Positions 7,346-16,183 of a stretch of 37,631 bases of DNA are shown piece by piece. The stretch's first letter is position 1; the number at the start of each line of letters is the position of its first letter. The position numbers were made by a program, and so were the translations under genes. The notes beneath the pieces are model-generated. The model was not told the origin of the DNA. It saw nothing but the letters and a program-made list of their open reading frames with translations, and did no database searches. Origin of the DNA: Bacteroidota bacterium (GTDB lineage Bacteria > Bacteroidota > Bacteroidia > Flavobacteriales > Flavobacteriaceae); NCBI GenBank assembly GCA_003045935.1, contig PZPI01000001.1, positions 1-37,631 of the forward strand, given 5' to 3'.

Positions 7346-8848
7346 CTACCAGATACCCTTCAGCCGCTGCTTCTCTAAACGGATCGCTTCATTCGTTGGA
7401 TTATCGACGGCTATCTGATTATAACCCTGGTCAGGGAACACCTGCAAGGTCATTAAAGTTTTTCCTCCTGCTACTAGAAGCTCGATTGAAGAGGCGTCTA
7501 CATAGATTTCAAAACTCAAAGATTCATCATTGATATAGCTAATATCTGCGGTTAGCTCTTCAGAGGTAAATGCTTCACTGAACGAAACGTTTCCTGATTT
7601 AGAGCGATCAGCGACGATTTCACCATCGGCTCTGTTGATGCTAAATACCACTCGCTCTGTATCGTTCTGTAAAGCAAAACTAAATGCCTCAGCTGCTGTT
7701 TCTAAATAAATTCTAGATTGACTAGCACCCTCAAAAGGGATAAGTGATTGACCTGAATCAAGGGTCTCAACAGATGGGCTTTCTGCTTTTAGACTATCAG
7801 CTGCCTCTAAGACTTGACTTTGAAGACGTACACCGTCGGTTGCCTGAAATAAAGACAGTTTTCTAGGCAAGGTCATCGAGCTTCTCCAAGCTTCTGTCGG
7901 AGTCTGCTGGGCATAGGCCCAGTTACTCATCCATCCGATAAACATCCTAGAATCATCGGGCACATCGTTGTAGGTGACACCGGCATAGTTATCGGGCCCG
8001 TGATCTACCCAACGGATATCTTCCTGATCGGTTGAAAAAGTATAACCATCAAAATCTCCAATAAAATATTGAGTGGCACTACCCCCATTAGGGCCTCCTG
8101 GATTGATACTAATCAACAGGACCCAATGCTTCTCTCCATTAAGTTCTAGCTCGAAAAGATCAGGGCATTCCCAAACCCCTCCATGGGCACCCACCCCTTG
8201 ACCGAACGTTGAACTGAGTTCCCAATCAATCAGGTTCGATGAACGAAAGAGTTGAAGATGATCGCCAGCCACTAGGCTCATAATCCATGATGAAGATGCT
8301 TCGTGCCAGAAAACTTTAGGGTCTCTGAAGTCTTTTAAACCAGGGTTCGCAATGACTGGGTTGTTTTGATACATCGTCCAAGTATCGCCATGGTCAAGAC
8401 TGTAAGCGATCCCTTGAGTCTGATAGTCGATATCACCTGCCTTCTCAGCTTCCATTTTGTGATAGGTAAAAATGGCAATGAGCGGCGGATTTTCGGTCGT
8501 GCCTAAACCTGAAGTGTTCTCCTTATCGTAGACTGCACTTCCTGAGAAAATATATCCGTGCTCATCAGGAAACAGTGCAATAGGTTTATTTTCCCAATGA
8601 ATCAAATCCTTACTTACCGCATGCCCCCAGTGCATAGGTCCCCAAACGATATCTTCAGGGTAATACTGATAGAATAAATGATAGGTTCCGTTTTCATAGA
8701 TTAATCCGTTCGGATCATTCATCCATTTCTGTGGAGGAGAAAAGTGATATTGTAATCGGTAAGGCTCGTTGTAATTCATAGTGGTCTTTGTGCTACATGC
8801 ACCTAAAAGCAGTGCAAAACTCGCAATAAAAACTTTTTTAATGCTCAT
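7346..8848 (-). CDS. Glycoside hydrolase family 32 lipoprotein (levanase / beta-fructosidase type)
   Basis: GH32 triad motifs WMNDPNGL, FRDPKVF, WECPDLF; lipobox LLLGACS. Likely start MSIKKVFIA at 8848, not 8884. Confidence 0.92.
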   Translation of the reverse strand: MSIKKVFIASFALLLGACSTKTTMNYNEPYRLQYHFSPPQKWMNDPNGLIYENGTYHLFYQYYPEDIVWGPMHWGHAVSKDLIHWENKPIALFPDEHGYIFSGSAVYDKENTSGLGTTENPPLIAIFTYHKMEAEKAGDIDYQTQGIAYSLDHGDTWTMYQNNPVIANPGLKDFRDPKVFWHEASSSWIMSLVAGDHLQLFRSSNLIDWELSSTFGQGVGAHGGVWECPDLFELELNGEKHWVLLISINPGGPNGGSATQYFIGDFDGYTFSTDQEDIRWVDHGPDNYAGVTYNDVPDDSRMFIGWMSNWAYAQQTPTEAWRSSMTLPRKLSLFQATDGVRLQSQVLEAADSLKAESPSVETLDSGQSLIPFEGASQSRIYLETAAEAFSFALQNDTERVVFSINRADGEIVADRSKSGNVSFSEAFTSEELTADISYINDESLSFEIYVDASSIELLVAGGKTLMTLQVFPDQGYNQIAVDNPTNEAIRLEKQRLKGIW

Positions 8849-8911
8849 CATTGGGCTATTTTGGTCGAAAATATACAAATTCATTCACCCCGCCTCTCCA
8901 ATCAAGCAAAA

Positions 8912-9538
8912 ATGATCGATATACAGGCACTTGCAATCTTTTGTAAAACACCTGAGAGAGGATTTGTAAAAACCCGTCTTGCTGCCAGTTTAGGTGACCA
9001 AAAGGCTTTAGAGATCTACCTTGACCTTTTGAAAATTACAGATCAAGAGACCAAGCCCTTCTCTTCTTCGAGACATCTATTCTTAGTGAGCGCCTTAGAA
9101 GATTCTATAGAACAAATGCAATCTACTCTTCAACAGCAAGACCTATTTATCGATCCTAAAATCAATTTTGCAATTCAGCAGGGAGAAGATCTTGGTCAGC
9201 GAATGTTTGCGGCATTCAAAAATCTCTTCAAAAATCATCGATCAGTTGTCCTTATTGGCTGTGATCTTCCTGATTTAACTTCAGCGCTAATTTCTAAAGC
9301 TTTCGATGCACTCCAAAGTAATGATTTAGTAATAGGCCCTAGTTTTGACGGCGGTTATTATCTCATTGGCTTGAAAAAGGAAATACCCGACCTATTCAAA
9401 GAGATTTCTTGGAGCAGCGAAAAGGTCTTAAAACAAACACTGGAAAGGGCCGAACGACTTTCACTCAAAGTTCAACTCTTAGAAAAGTTACGAGACATTG
9501 ATACCCTAGACGACCTTCATTTAAGCAAACTTAAATAG
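8912..9538 (+). CDS. TIGR04282-like (DUF2064) glycosyl/nucleotidyltransferase, arsenosugar-cluster associated
   Basis: ALAIFCKTPERGFVKTRLAASLGDQKALEIYLDLL, LIGCDLPDLT, IGPSFDGGYYLIGL. Likely start MIDIQAL at 8912. Confidence 0.85.
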   Translation: MIDIQALAIFCKTPERGFVKTRLAASLGDQKALEIYLDLLKITDQETKPFSSSRHLFLVSALEDSIEQMQSTLQQQDLFIDPKINFAIQQGEDLGQRMFAAFKNLFKNHRSVVLIGCDLPDLTSALISKAFDALQSNDLVIGPSFDGGYYLIGLKKEIPDLFKEISWSSEKVLKQTLERAERLSLKVQLLEKLRDIDTLDDLHLSKLK

Positions 9539-9586
9539 GCAGGTGAAGGCTTAATATCCGCCCAAAATAGTCGTAATTTAGAGGCT

Positions 9587-10396
9587 ATGTTAACAGAAGA
9601 TGTTTTAAAAGAATCTTTGGCATTCTTGCGTTCCAAAGGATTCGGAGATGCGGAGGTCGGTATCATTTTAGGCACAGGCCTTGGTCAGTTTGTAGATGAA
9701 ATCACCATTGAAGCGGTAGCACATTATCACCATATTCCTTACTTCCCTATATCAACGGTTGAATACCACTCAGGAAAACTCCTTTATGGTACGCTTCAGG
9801 GTAAAAAGGTAGTTGTAATGCAAGGAAGATTTCACCTCTATGAAGGCTATGACTTTGTAGAACTGACTTATCCGATACGGGTGATGCACGCTCTAGGGAT
9901 TAATAAACTTTTGGTATCGAATGCTGCGGGAGCGATTAACCCTGATTATAAAAAAGGGGATTTATTACTTATAGACGACCATATCAACCTACAAGGAGGT
10001 TCACCACTTGCCTTCTCGAACGTGAGTGAATTCGGGCCTCGATTTGTAGATATGATTTGTCCCTATGATGCAAAACTTTCAAAAAAATTAGAAGAAAAGG
10101 CAGGCAGTGTCGGGATTAGACTTCACCGTGGCGTTTATGCCGCCGTTATAGGGCCTCAACTAGAGACTCGTGCCGAGTATCGAATGCTGAGAATTCTAGG
10201 TGCTGATGCTGTAGGGATGAGTACAGTACCTGAGGTCATTGTGGCCAACCAGCTAAACCTTCCCGTAGTAGCGATTTCAGTGCTTACCGATGAATGTGAC
10301 CCTGATCATCTGCAGCCCATAAACGTGCCTGAGATCATGGAAATCGCAAAGGCCAGCGAACCAAAACTTATCCAACTTTTTAAATCGGTTATTTAA
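9587..10396 (+). CDS. Purine nucleoside phosphorylase
   Basis: GTGLGQFVDEI, YHSGKLLYGTLQGKKVVVMQGRFHLYEGY, SNAAGAINPDYKKGDLLLIDDHIN, PQLETRAEYRMLRILGADAVGMSTVPEV. Confidence 0.95.
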   Translation: MLTEDVLKESLAFLRSKGFGDAEVGIILGTGLGQFVDEITIEAVAHYHHIPYFPISTVEYHSGKLLYGTLQGKKVVVMQGRFHLYEGYDFVELTYPIRVMHALGINKLLVSNAAGAINPDYKKGDLLLIDDHINLQGGSPLAFSNVSEFGPRFVDMICPYDAKLSKKLEEKAGSVGIRLHRGVYAAVIGPQLETRAEYRMLRILGADAVGMSTVPEVIVANQLNLPVVAISVLTDECDPDHLQPINVPEIMEIAKASEPKLIQLFKSVI

Positions 10397-11361
10397 TGGG
10401 TTATCTAGATGCCACACATGATTTATACACCAAAGCTGCTGAAACCCCTGAGATAGGCTTGTGCTGTACCACCAGCCCCATATGGCAATTTCCTGGATTG
10501 TCGATCCCTAAACGGATGCAAGAAATGAACTACGGCTGCGGAACAACGGTTTCGGCTTCTGATCTTGTGGGCAATCCTAAAATACTCTATGTCGGAGTGG
10601 GCGGAGCAATGGAGCTGCTTCAGTTTGCGTATTTCTCTAGAGAAAAGGGGAATATCATCGGGGTAGATTCGGTCGACAGAATGCTTCAAGCGGCAGAAGA
10701 GAATCTCTTAGTGGCTGAAAAAGAAAATGAATGGTTCGAACACGAATTTATCGAACTAAGAAAGGGCGATGCGCTAAACTTGCCTATTGAAGATGAATCT
10801 GTCGATATTGCCGCACAAAATTGCCTCTTTAATATCTTCAAATCAGAGGATCTCATGAAAGCGATCTCTGAAATGTATCGGGTATTAAAACCGCACGGCA
10901 GACTAGTTATGAGCGACCCAATCTGTGAGCAACCGATTTCTGAAACGCTTCGAAACGACGACCGGTTAAGAGCGGAGTGTTTGAGCGGAGCTATTCCACT
11001 AAAAGACTACCTCAAGGCACTTACCGAAGCTGGCTTCGGCACTATCGAGGTGAGAGCCAAGCACTCATATCGCATTCTTGATCCGAAACACTATTCGACC
11101 GATCAGTTAATACATATTGAATCGGTTGAAGTATGTGCGATTAAAGATCCAATGCCTTCAGACGGGCCTTGTATTTTTACGGGCAAAACCGCAATTTACT
11201 TTGGAGAAGAGGAGTATTATGACGATCATAAAGGCCACCTCCTGTTAAGACACCAACCACTCGCGGTTTGTGATAAGACAGCCGCTCAACTAGACCGTTT
11301 AGATACCGACATCCATATTAGTGAATCTACCTATCATTACAGAGGAGGAGGCTGCTGTTAA
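10396..11361 (+). CDS. arsM: Arsenosugar-biosynthesis-type arsenite methyltransferase (ArsM-like)
   Basis: SAM motif LYVGVGGAMELLQFAYFSREKGNIIGVDSVDRML; Cys-rich features (GLCCTTSP, NYGCG, AECLSG, C-terminal GGGCC); TAATG-coupled to both neighbours. Confidence 0.8.
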   Translation: MGYLDATHDLYTKAAETPEIGLCCTTSPIWQFPGLSIPKRMQEMNYGCGTTVSASDLVGNPKILYVGVGGAMELLQFAYFSREKGNIIGVDSVDRMLQAAEENLLVAEKENEWFEHEFIELRKGDALNLPIEDESVDIAAQNCLFNIFKSEDLMKAISEMYRVLKPHGRLVMSDPICEQPISETLRNDDRLRAECLSGAIPLKDYLKALTEAGFGTIEVRAKHSYRILDPKHYSTDQLIHIESVEVCAIKDPMPSDGPCIFTGKTAIYFGEEEYYDDHKGHLLLRHQPLAVCDKTAAQLDRLDTDIHISESTYHYRGGGCC

Positions 11362-12662
11362 TGGATGAAAAAATCGTCATTATCGGTAATGGTGTTGCAG
11401 GAAGCACTTTAGCTCTTCGATTAGCAGAGAAAGGAGTTGCTTCAATAACTTTGCTCTCAGAGGAAAGTTCTTATTTCTTCTCTCGTACCGCTCTGATGTA
11501 CGTTTACATGGGGCATTTAACTAAGGAGCAACTCGAGCCTTTTTCTAGAGAAAGTTGGAATAAATATCCGATTCAGCGCATCAAAGCCCGGGTTTTATCG
11601 ATTAGCCCTGAACATCAAGAGCTTTCATTTCGAACCAGCGAAGGGAACGAAAAGCAACTATCGTATGATAAGTTAGTGATTGCGACCGGATCAAAACCGG
11701 CATTCTATGATTGGAAAGGGCTAGAAGCGAAAGGAGTTTTAGGCCTCTACCATTTAAACGATTTAGAGCAATTGGAAGAATGGGCTCCGAATGCTACTAC
11801 TTGTCCCGAAGCTGTTGTGATTGGGGGTGGATTAATTGGTATCGAACTTTGCGAGATGCTACTTAGTCGCAAAATAAAAACAACCCTAATTATCAGAGAA
11901 AACTTCTTTTGGTCAAGCCACTTGCCAGAATCCGATGCTCAATTCGTAGAAAAACACATTCGTTCGCACCATTTAAATCTCATTAAAGAAGATGAGCTAT
12001 TAGAAATAAGGGCAGATGAAAACGGTCGCGCCGCTTCAATTCAGACTAAGAAAGGCAAGACGATTACGTGCAATTTAGTCGGAATTACTACCGGTGTACG
12101 TCCAAATATTGAGTTTTTAAAAACTAGTGGATTAGAACTAGACAAAGGAGTACTCGTCGATGAATATCTGAAAACCTCAGATTCTTCGATTTATGCCATT
12201 GGTGACTGCGCACAGCTTAGAAATCCACTCCCGAATCGTTCGGCAATAGAACCGGTATGGTATACTGGAAAATTGATGGGCGAAATACTCGCTCAGACTT
12301 TTTCTGGCGAGTTGATCTCATATAACCCTGGGGTATGGTATAACTCAGCGAAGTTTTTCGATCTCGAATATCAGACTTATGGCAAAGTCAGTCCAAAAAC
12401 ATTGCAACCCGAGAGTGAGCAACATTTTCATTGGGAGACTGATGACAAAGCAGTGACCTTGTCCTATGACAAGACCTCCGAAGTATTTTTAGGAATCAAT
12501 ACCTTCGGTATCCGTCTGAATCATAAATTGGTCAGCCACTGGATTGAAACGGCTATTACGATACAAGAAGTAATTGATCGTCTAGAGGAAGCGCACTTCG
12601 ATCCAGAATTTAGTAACCGACACTACAAGCAGATTAAACATGCATTCTTACAGAACCACTAG
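11361..12662 (+). CDS. NAD(P)/FAD-dependent oxidoreductase
   Basis: IVIIGNGVAGSTLALRLAEKG, VVIGGGLIGIELCEMLLSRK, DSSIYAIGDCAQL. Confidence 0.88.
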   Translation: MDEKIVIIGNGVAGSTLALRLAEKGVASITLLSEESSYFFSRTALMYVYMGHLTKEQLEPFSRESWNKYPIQRIKARVLSISPEHQELSFRTSEGNEKQLSYDKLVIATGSKPAFYDWKGLEAKGVLGLYHLNDLEQLEEWAPNATTCPEAVVIGGGLIGIELCEMLLSRKIKTTLIIRENFFWSSHLPESDAQFVEKHIRSHHLNLIKEDELLEIRADENGRAASIQTKKGKTITCNLVGITTGVRPNIEFLKTSGLELDKGVLVDEYLKTSDSSIYAIGDCAQLRNPLPNRSAIEPVWYTGKLMGEILAQTFSGELISYNPGVWYNSAKFFDLEYQTYGKVSPKTLQPESEQHFHWETDDKAVTLSYDKTSEVFLGINTFGIRLNHKLVSHWIETAITIQEVIDRLEEAHFDPEFSNRHYKQIKHAFLQNH

Positions 12663-14079
12663 TATACAAAAGGTATTCACCTATACAGGACTGGCTGGCC
12701 TAGCAGTTTTAATACTTGCGGGGTTCACGATATCTTTCTTCAAATCAACAGGCCTTATTCTAGGATTAAGCCTAATCAGTACTGGGGTAATAGGCTATAC
12801 TTATTCAAGCTATTTAGGCCTGCCAGCAGGCATTAAAAATAACGGCGTTTGGTATCGATCACTCACTTCGAGGGGTATTGTCGCTTGGGTGGTCGGAGTT
12901 GTTTTAACTGCCTTTTATGTTGTACTCTACTTTTATCCCGAGTACTTAGAGGGAATTATTCGACTATTCGACCCATTAAGTGAAGGGTTGAGTGGGAAAA
13001 AGGCATCGCAATGGTTCGTGTACGGAGTACTTTACACCCTTGCTATCGTTCTTTTTGGAATTAAGTTTATTAAAAAATACAAGCACTCGAAGTACCAAAA
13101 ATACCGAACCTACAGCGTCATATTTTTTCAGACCATTTTCGCGTTTTTAATACCGGAAATTATGGCTCGACTGAACGGAGATCTACCCTATTACGATCTG
13201 AAAAGCATTTGGCCTTTGAATTATTACCTGTTCGATAGTTACCAATTAGATGGATTTATACAAAACGGCAGCCTAGGAACTGCACTTTTGATTTTTGGTA
13301 TTCTGTCTACGCTAATCATTACGCCTATTCTGACTTATAAATTTGGGAAACGATGGTACTGCTCATGGGTTTGTGGGTGCGGTGGTCTTGCTGAGACTGC
13401 AGGGGATCCCTTTAGACAATTAAGCGACAAGAGCCTTCGAGCATGGAAACTCGAAAGATGGATGATTCATCTTATTCTAGTCTGGGTTTTCATAAGCACC
13501 GTCGGGGTCGTTTACAGCTATCTCCTACAAACTCCTGACTCTTATTTTATTAGCCCTAATACCTTCCTCATTTCAGTAGGTCTTCTTTTTAGTCTCGTGG
13601 TAGGATTAATTCTTTGGAAGCGAAGCGATTGGTTAGCAAAAGATGCCCGGTCATCGGTCATTGCCATCAGCTCAATAGTTGTTTTGCTTTTAGGATTCTT
13701 CTTTTTCAGTGAAAGTGATCGAGTACTCTTTATACCTTCTTATCAGATTCGTTCAGCCTATGGATTTTTCATCGGCAGTATCTTTTCTGGGGTGATTGGT
13801 ACAGGGTTTTATCCGATACTTGGTAACAGAGTATGGTGCCGATTCGGATGCCCTATGGCAGCGATTTTAGGAATACAGCAAAAGCTTTTTTCAAAATTTA
13901 AGATCAGTACCAACGGCGGGCAATGTATCTCATGCGGCAACTGCTCAGCTTATTGTGAAATGGGAATAGACGTTCGCTCCTATGCGCAACGACAAGAACC
14001 AATAAAAAGAGCCTCTTGTGTGGGATGCGGAATCTGCTCCGAAGTTTGTCCAAGAGGAGTACTTCGACTAGAGTCATGA
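12640..14079 (+). CDS. Polytopic membrane 4Fe-4S protein (NapH/CcoG-like)
   Basis: Multiple hydrophobic helices; WYCSWVCGCGG, VWCRFGCPMAA, and C-terminal two-cluster ferredoxin domain CISCGNCSAYCEMG / CVGCGICSEVCPRG. Confidence 0.85.
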   Translation: MHSYRTTSIQKVFTYTGLAGLAVLILAGFTISFFKSTGLILGLSLISTGVIGYTYSSYLGLPAGIKNNGVWYRSLTSRGIVAWVVGVVLTAFYVVLYFYPEYLEGIIRLFDPLSEGLSGKKASQWFVYGVLYTLAIVLFGIKFIKKYKHSKYQKYRTYSVIFFQTIFAFLIPEIMARLNGDLPYYDLKSIWPLNYYLFDSYQLDGFIQNGSLGTALLIFGILSTLIITPILTYKFGKRWYCSWVCGCGGLAETAGDPFRQLSDKSLRAWKLERWMIHLILVWVFISTVGVVYSYLLQTPDSYFISPNTFLISVGLLFSLVVGLILWKRSDWLAKDARSSVIAISSIVVLLLGFFFFSESDRVLFIPSYQIRSAYGFFIGSIFSGVIGTGFYPILGNRVWCRFGCPMAAILGIQQKLFSKFKISTNGGQCISCGNCSAYCEMGIDVRSYAQRQEPIKRASCVGCGICSEVCPRGVLRLES

Positions 14080-14762
14080 TTTATGTAATTATCCCTGCAC
14101 TTAATGAAGAGAAGGCTATATCCAAAGTAATTAAAGATATACCTACGGTAGTCGACGAAGTAATCGTGATTAATAATGGGTCTACAGATCTTACCTCAGA
14201 GGTGGCTAGAGAAGCTGGAGCTACCGTTCTTGAAGAATCCCGAGCAGGTTACGGTTATGCTTGTCTGAAAGGAATCGCTTATTTGAAAGACAAACAGAAA
14301 GACGGGGATATCATCGTCTTCTTAGACGGTGATTATTCTGACTATCCAGGAGAGCTCACGAACCTAATCGCTCCTATAGAGAAGGGTGATTACGATCTAG
14401 TTATCGGAACCAGAAATAATCCCCTATTACAAAAAGGTGCGCTAACCCCACAACAACGCTTCGGAAATGCGCTTGCCACCCGATTAATGGCCCTATTCTA
14501 TGGCGGAAAATATACTGATCTCGGACCATTTCGAGCCATAAGTTTTGAAGCGTTGGGTCGACTTAATATGAAAGACAAAACCTATGGGTGGACGGTAGAA
14601 ATGCAACTCAAGGCACTGAAGTATAAACTTAAGTATACCGAAATACCCGTTAACTATCGTCCCCGAATCGGTGAGTCAAAGGTATCTGGCACCCTAAAGG
14701 GAACAATCATGGCCGGCTATAAAATTCTTGGTTGGATCATTATTTACGCCTTCAAAAAATGA
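14076..14762 (+). CDS. GT2 glycosyltransferase, polyprenyl-phosphate hexose synthase-like
   Basis: MIYVIIPALNEEKAISKVIKDIP, GAGYG-like RAGYGYACLKGI, FLDGDYSDYPGEL. ATGA overlap with the preceding stop gives start 14076. Confidence 0.83.
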   Translation: MIYVIIPALNEEKAISKVIKDIPTVVDEVIVINNGSTDLTSEVAREAGATVLEESRAGYGYACLKGIAYLKDKQKDGDIIVFLDGDYSDYPGELTNLIAPIEKGDYDLVIGTRNNPLLQKGALTPQQRFGNALATRLMALFYGGKYTDLGPFRAISFEALGRLNMKDKTYGWTVEMQLKALKYKLKYTEIPVNYRPRIGESKVSGTLKGTIMAGYKILGWIIIYAFKK

Positions 14763-16183
14763 GTATACTCGTTCTTATATGGCAATTGGCCCTAAGCTCT
14801 TGCGTTTTGATGCTAAGCATCTATTCATTTTACCAAGGGTACTTAACCCTCCTCTCCTTTAGAATAAAATCAATAGAGGAGGATACCAACTTAAAAGAGT
14901 TCCCAACGGTAGTTCTTCAAATACCCCTATTTAATGAAGGCAATACAATTGATTCAACTTTTAGGTCGATCCTTGAATTAACTTATCCTAAAGAACAGTT
15001 ACAAATTCAGGTTCTTGACGATTCGACAGATGAAGGATCACGTGCTTTAGCCAAAATATGGGTAGAACGATTAAAGCAGCATAAATTTAATGCCGAGTAC
15101 TTGTGGCGAGCCCAACGAATTGAATTCAAAGCTGGTGCGCTTCGAGAAGGTTTGGTAAAAACAGACTCAGAATTCGTCGCCCTTTTAGACGCCGATTTTA
15201 GGGGTACACAGAATTGGTTAGAAAAGGGACTCACCCCATTTAAAGACCCTAAGGTAGGTATCGTCCAATTCAGGTGGAGTTACTTCAACTTAAGCGAGAG
15301 TTGGTTTACGGAAATGCAAGCACTACCCTTGGAGGTTCACTTCAGAAATGAACATAATGCTCGATATAACCATCATTATTTAAGCAATTTCAATGGCACA
15401 GCTGGAATTTTAAGAAGATCGGCTGTAGAAGATTCCGGAGGCTGGAGTGGAGATACTTTAACCGAAGATATTGATTTGTCTTATCGTATTCAATTAAACA
15501 AATACCGATTGGTATATATTGATAAATCATCATTAGATTCTGAACTTCCAAGCACCTTTGGTGCTTACCGAACACAACAACGCCGATGGAATAAAGGAGG
15601 TGCTGAAACACTCAAAAAACTATTTGCACCGATCTTAAAATCAGAACTAACCTTATCGCAAAAGCTTTTCGCCTTTTTTCATTTGTCAGGCTCCAGTTTT
15701 TACCTCGCTTCGTTAGGACTATTTATCATTAGCTTATTCGGTATTCCTCTTAAGGCTTCAGGTTTATTAAACGAAAGCCCCCTGTTTTGGACATTCATAC
15801 AGGTATCACTAAGCATTAATACGCTGATTTTATTCATCTGCTTTTACAAGGCACATTCCAAATCGACATTCAGCTTCAACACCTTGAAATTTACGCGTCT
15901 ATTTATTACCTACCTATTATATACTACAGGGCTAGGCTGGCATCATGGCAAAGCTGTAATTGAAGGTCTACTAGGGATTAAATCTCCCTTTGAACGGACT
16001 CCTAAAAAAGGCAGTCCTCCCTCAAAAAAACTTCAACCACCGTACCTCGAACTTTTCATTTCGTTGATATTCTTTACAGCAGTGATTGTGGATACCCGTA
16101 TTGGATTCTGGCCTATACTTGGAATACATCTTGTTGGTGGATTAGGCTATCTTTTAAGTTTTTCTCACGCATGCAAAGCTTAA
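14759..16183 (+). CDS. Processive-type GT2 membrane glycosyltransferase (cellulose synthase / CslA-like)
   Basis: VVLQIPLFNEGNTI, QVLDDSTDE, LLDADF, FNGTAGILRRSAVEDSGGW, LTEDIDLSYRI, QQRRW; C-terminal TM helices. ATGA overlap gives start 14759. Confidence 0.85.
   Translation: MSILVLIWQLALSSCVLMLSIYSFYQGYLTLLSFRIKSIEEDTNLKEFPTVVLQIPLFNEGNTIDSTFRSILELTYPKEQLQIQVLDDSTDEGSRALAKIWVERLKQHKFNAEYLWRAQRIEFKAGALREGLVKTDSEFVALLDADFRGTQNWLEKGLTPFKDPKVGIVQFRWSYFNLSESWFTEMQALPLEVHFRNEHNARYNHHYLSNFNGTAGILRRSAVEDSGGWSGDTLTEDIDLSYRIQLNKYRLVYIDKSSLDSELPSTFGAYRTQQRRWNKGGAETLKKLFAPILKSELTLSQKLFAFFHLSGSSFYLASLGLFIISLFGIPLKASGLLNESPLFWTFIQVSLSINTLILFICFYKAHSKSTFSFNTLKFTRLFITYLLYTTGLGWHHGKAVIEGLLGIKSPFERTPKKGSPPSKKLQPPYLELFISLIFFTAVIVDTRIGFWPILGIHLVGGLGYLLSFSHACKA

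Noticed and set aside
10423-10689. Minus-strand 88-aa ORF antisense to arsM
   Set aside because: Antisense shadow of a conserved coding region; the same reasoning applies to the other short antisense ORFs (e.g. 15007-15234, 16788-16985, 17787-18098, 20166-20426, 25217-25429, 30617-30850, 31103-31312, 32379-32600).
10396-11361. Selenoprotein possibility for the ArsM-like gene
   Set aside because: Cys codons are used throughout and the stop is TAA; no in-frame TGA to suggest selenocysteine.
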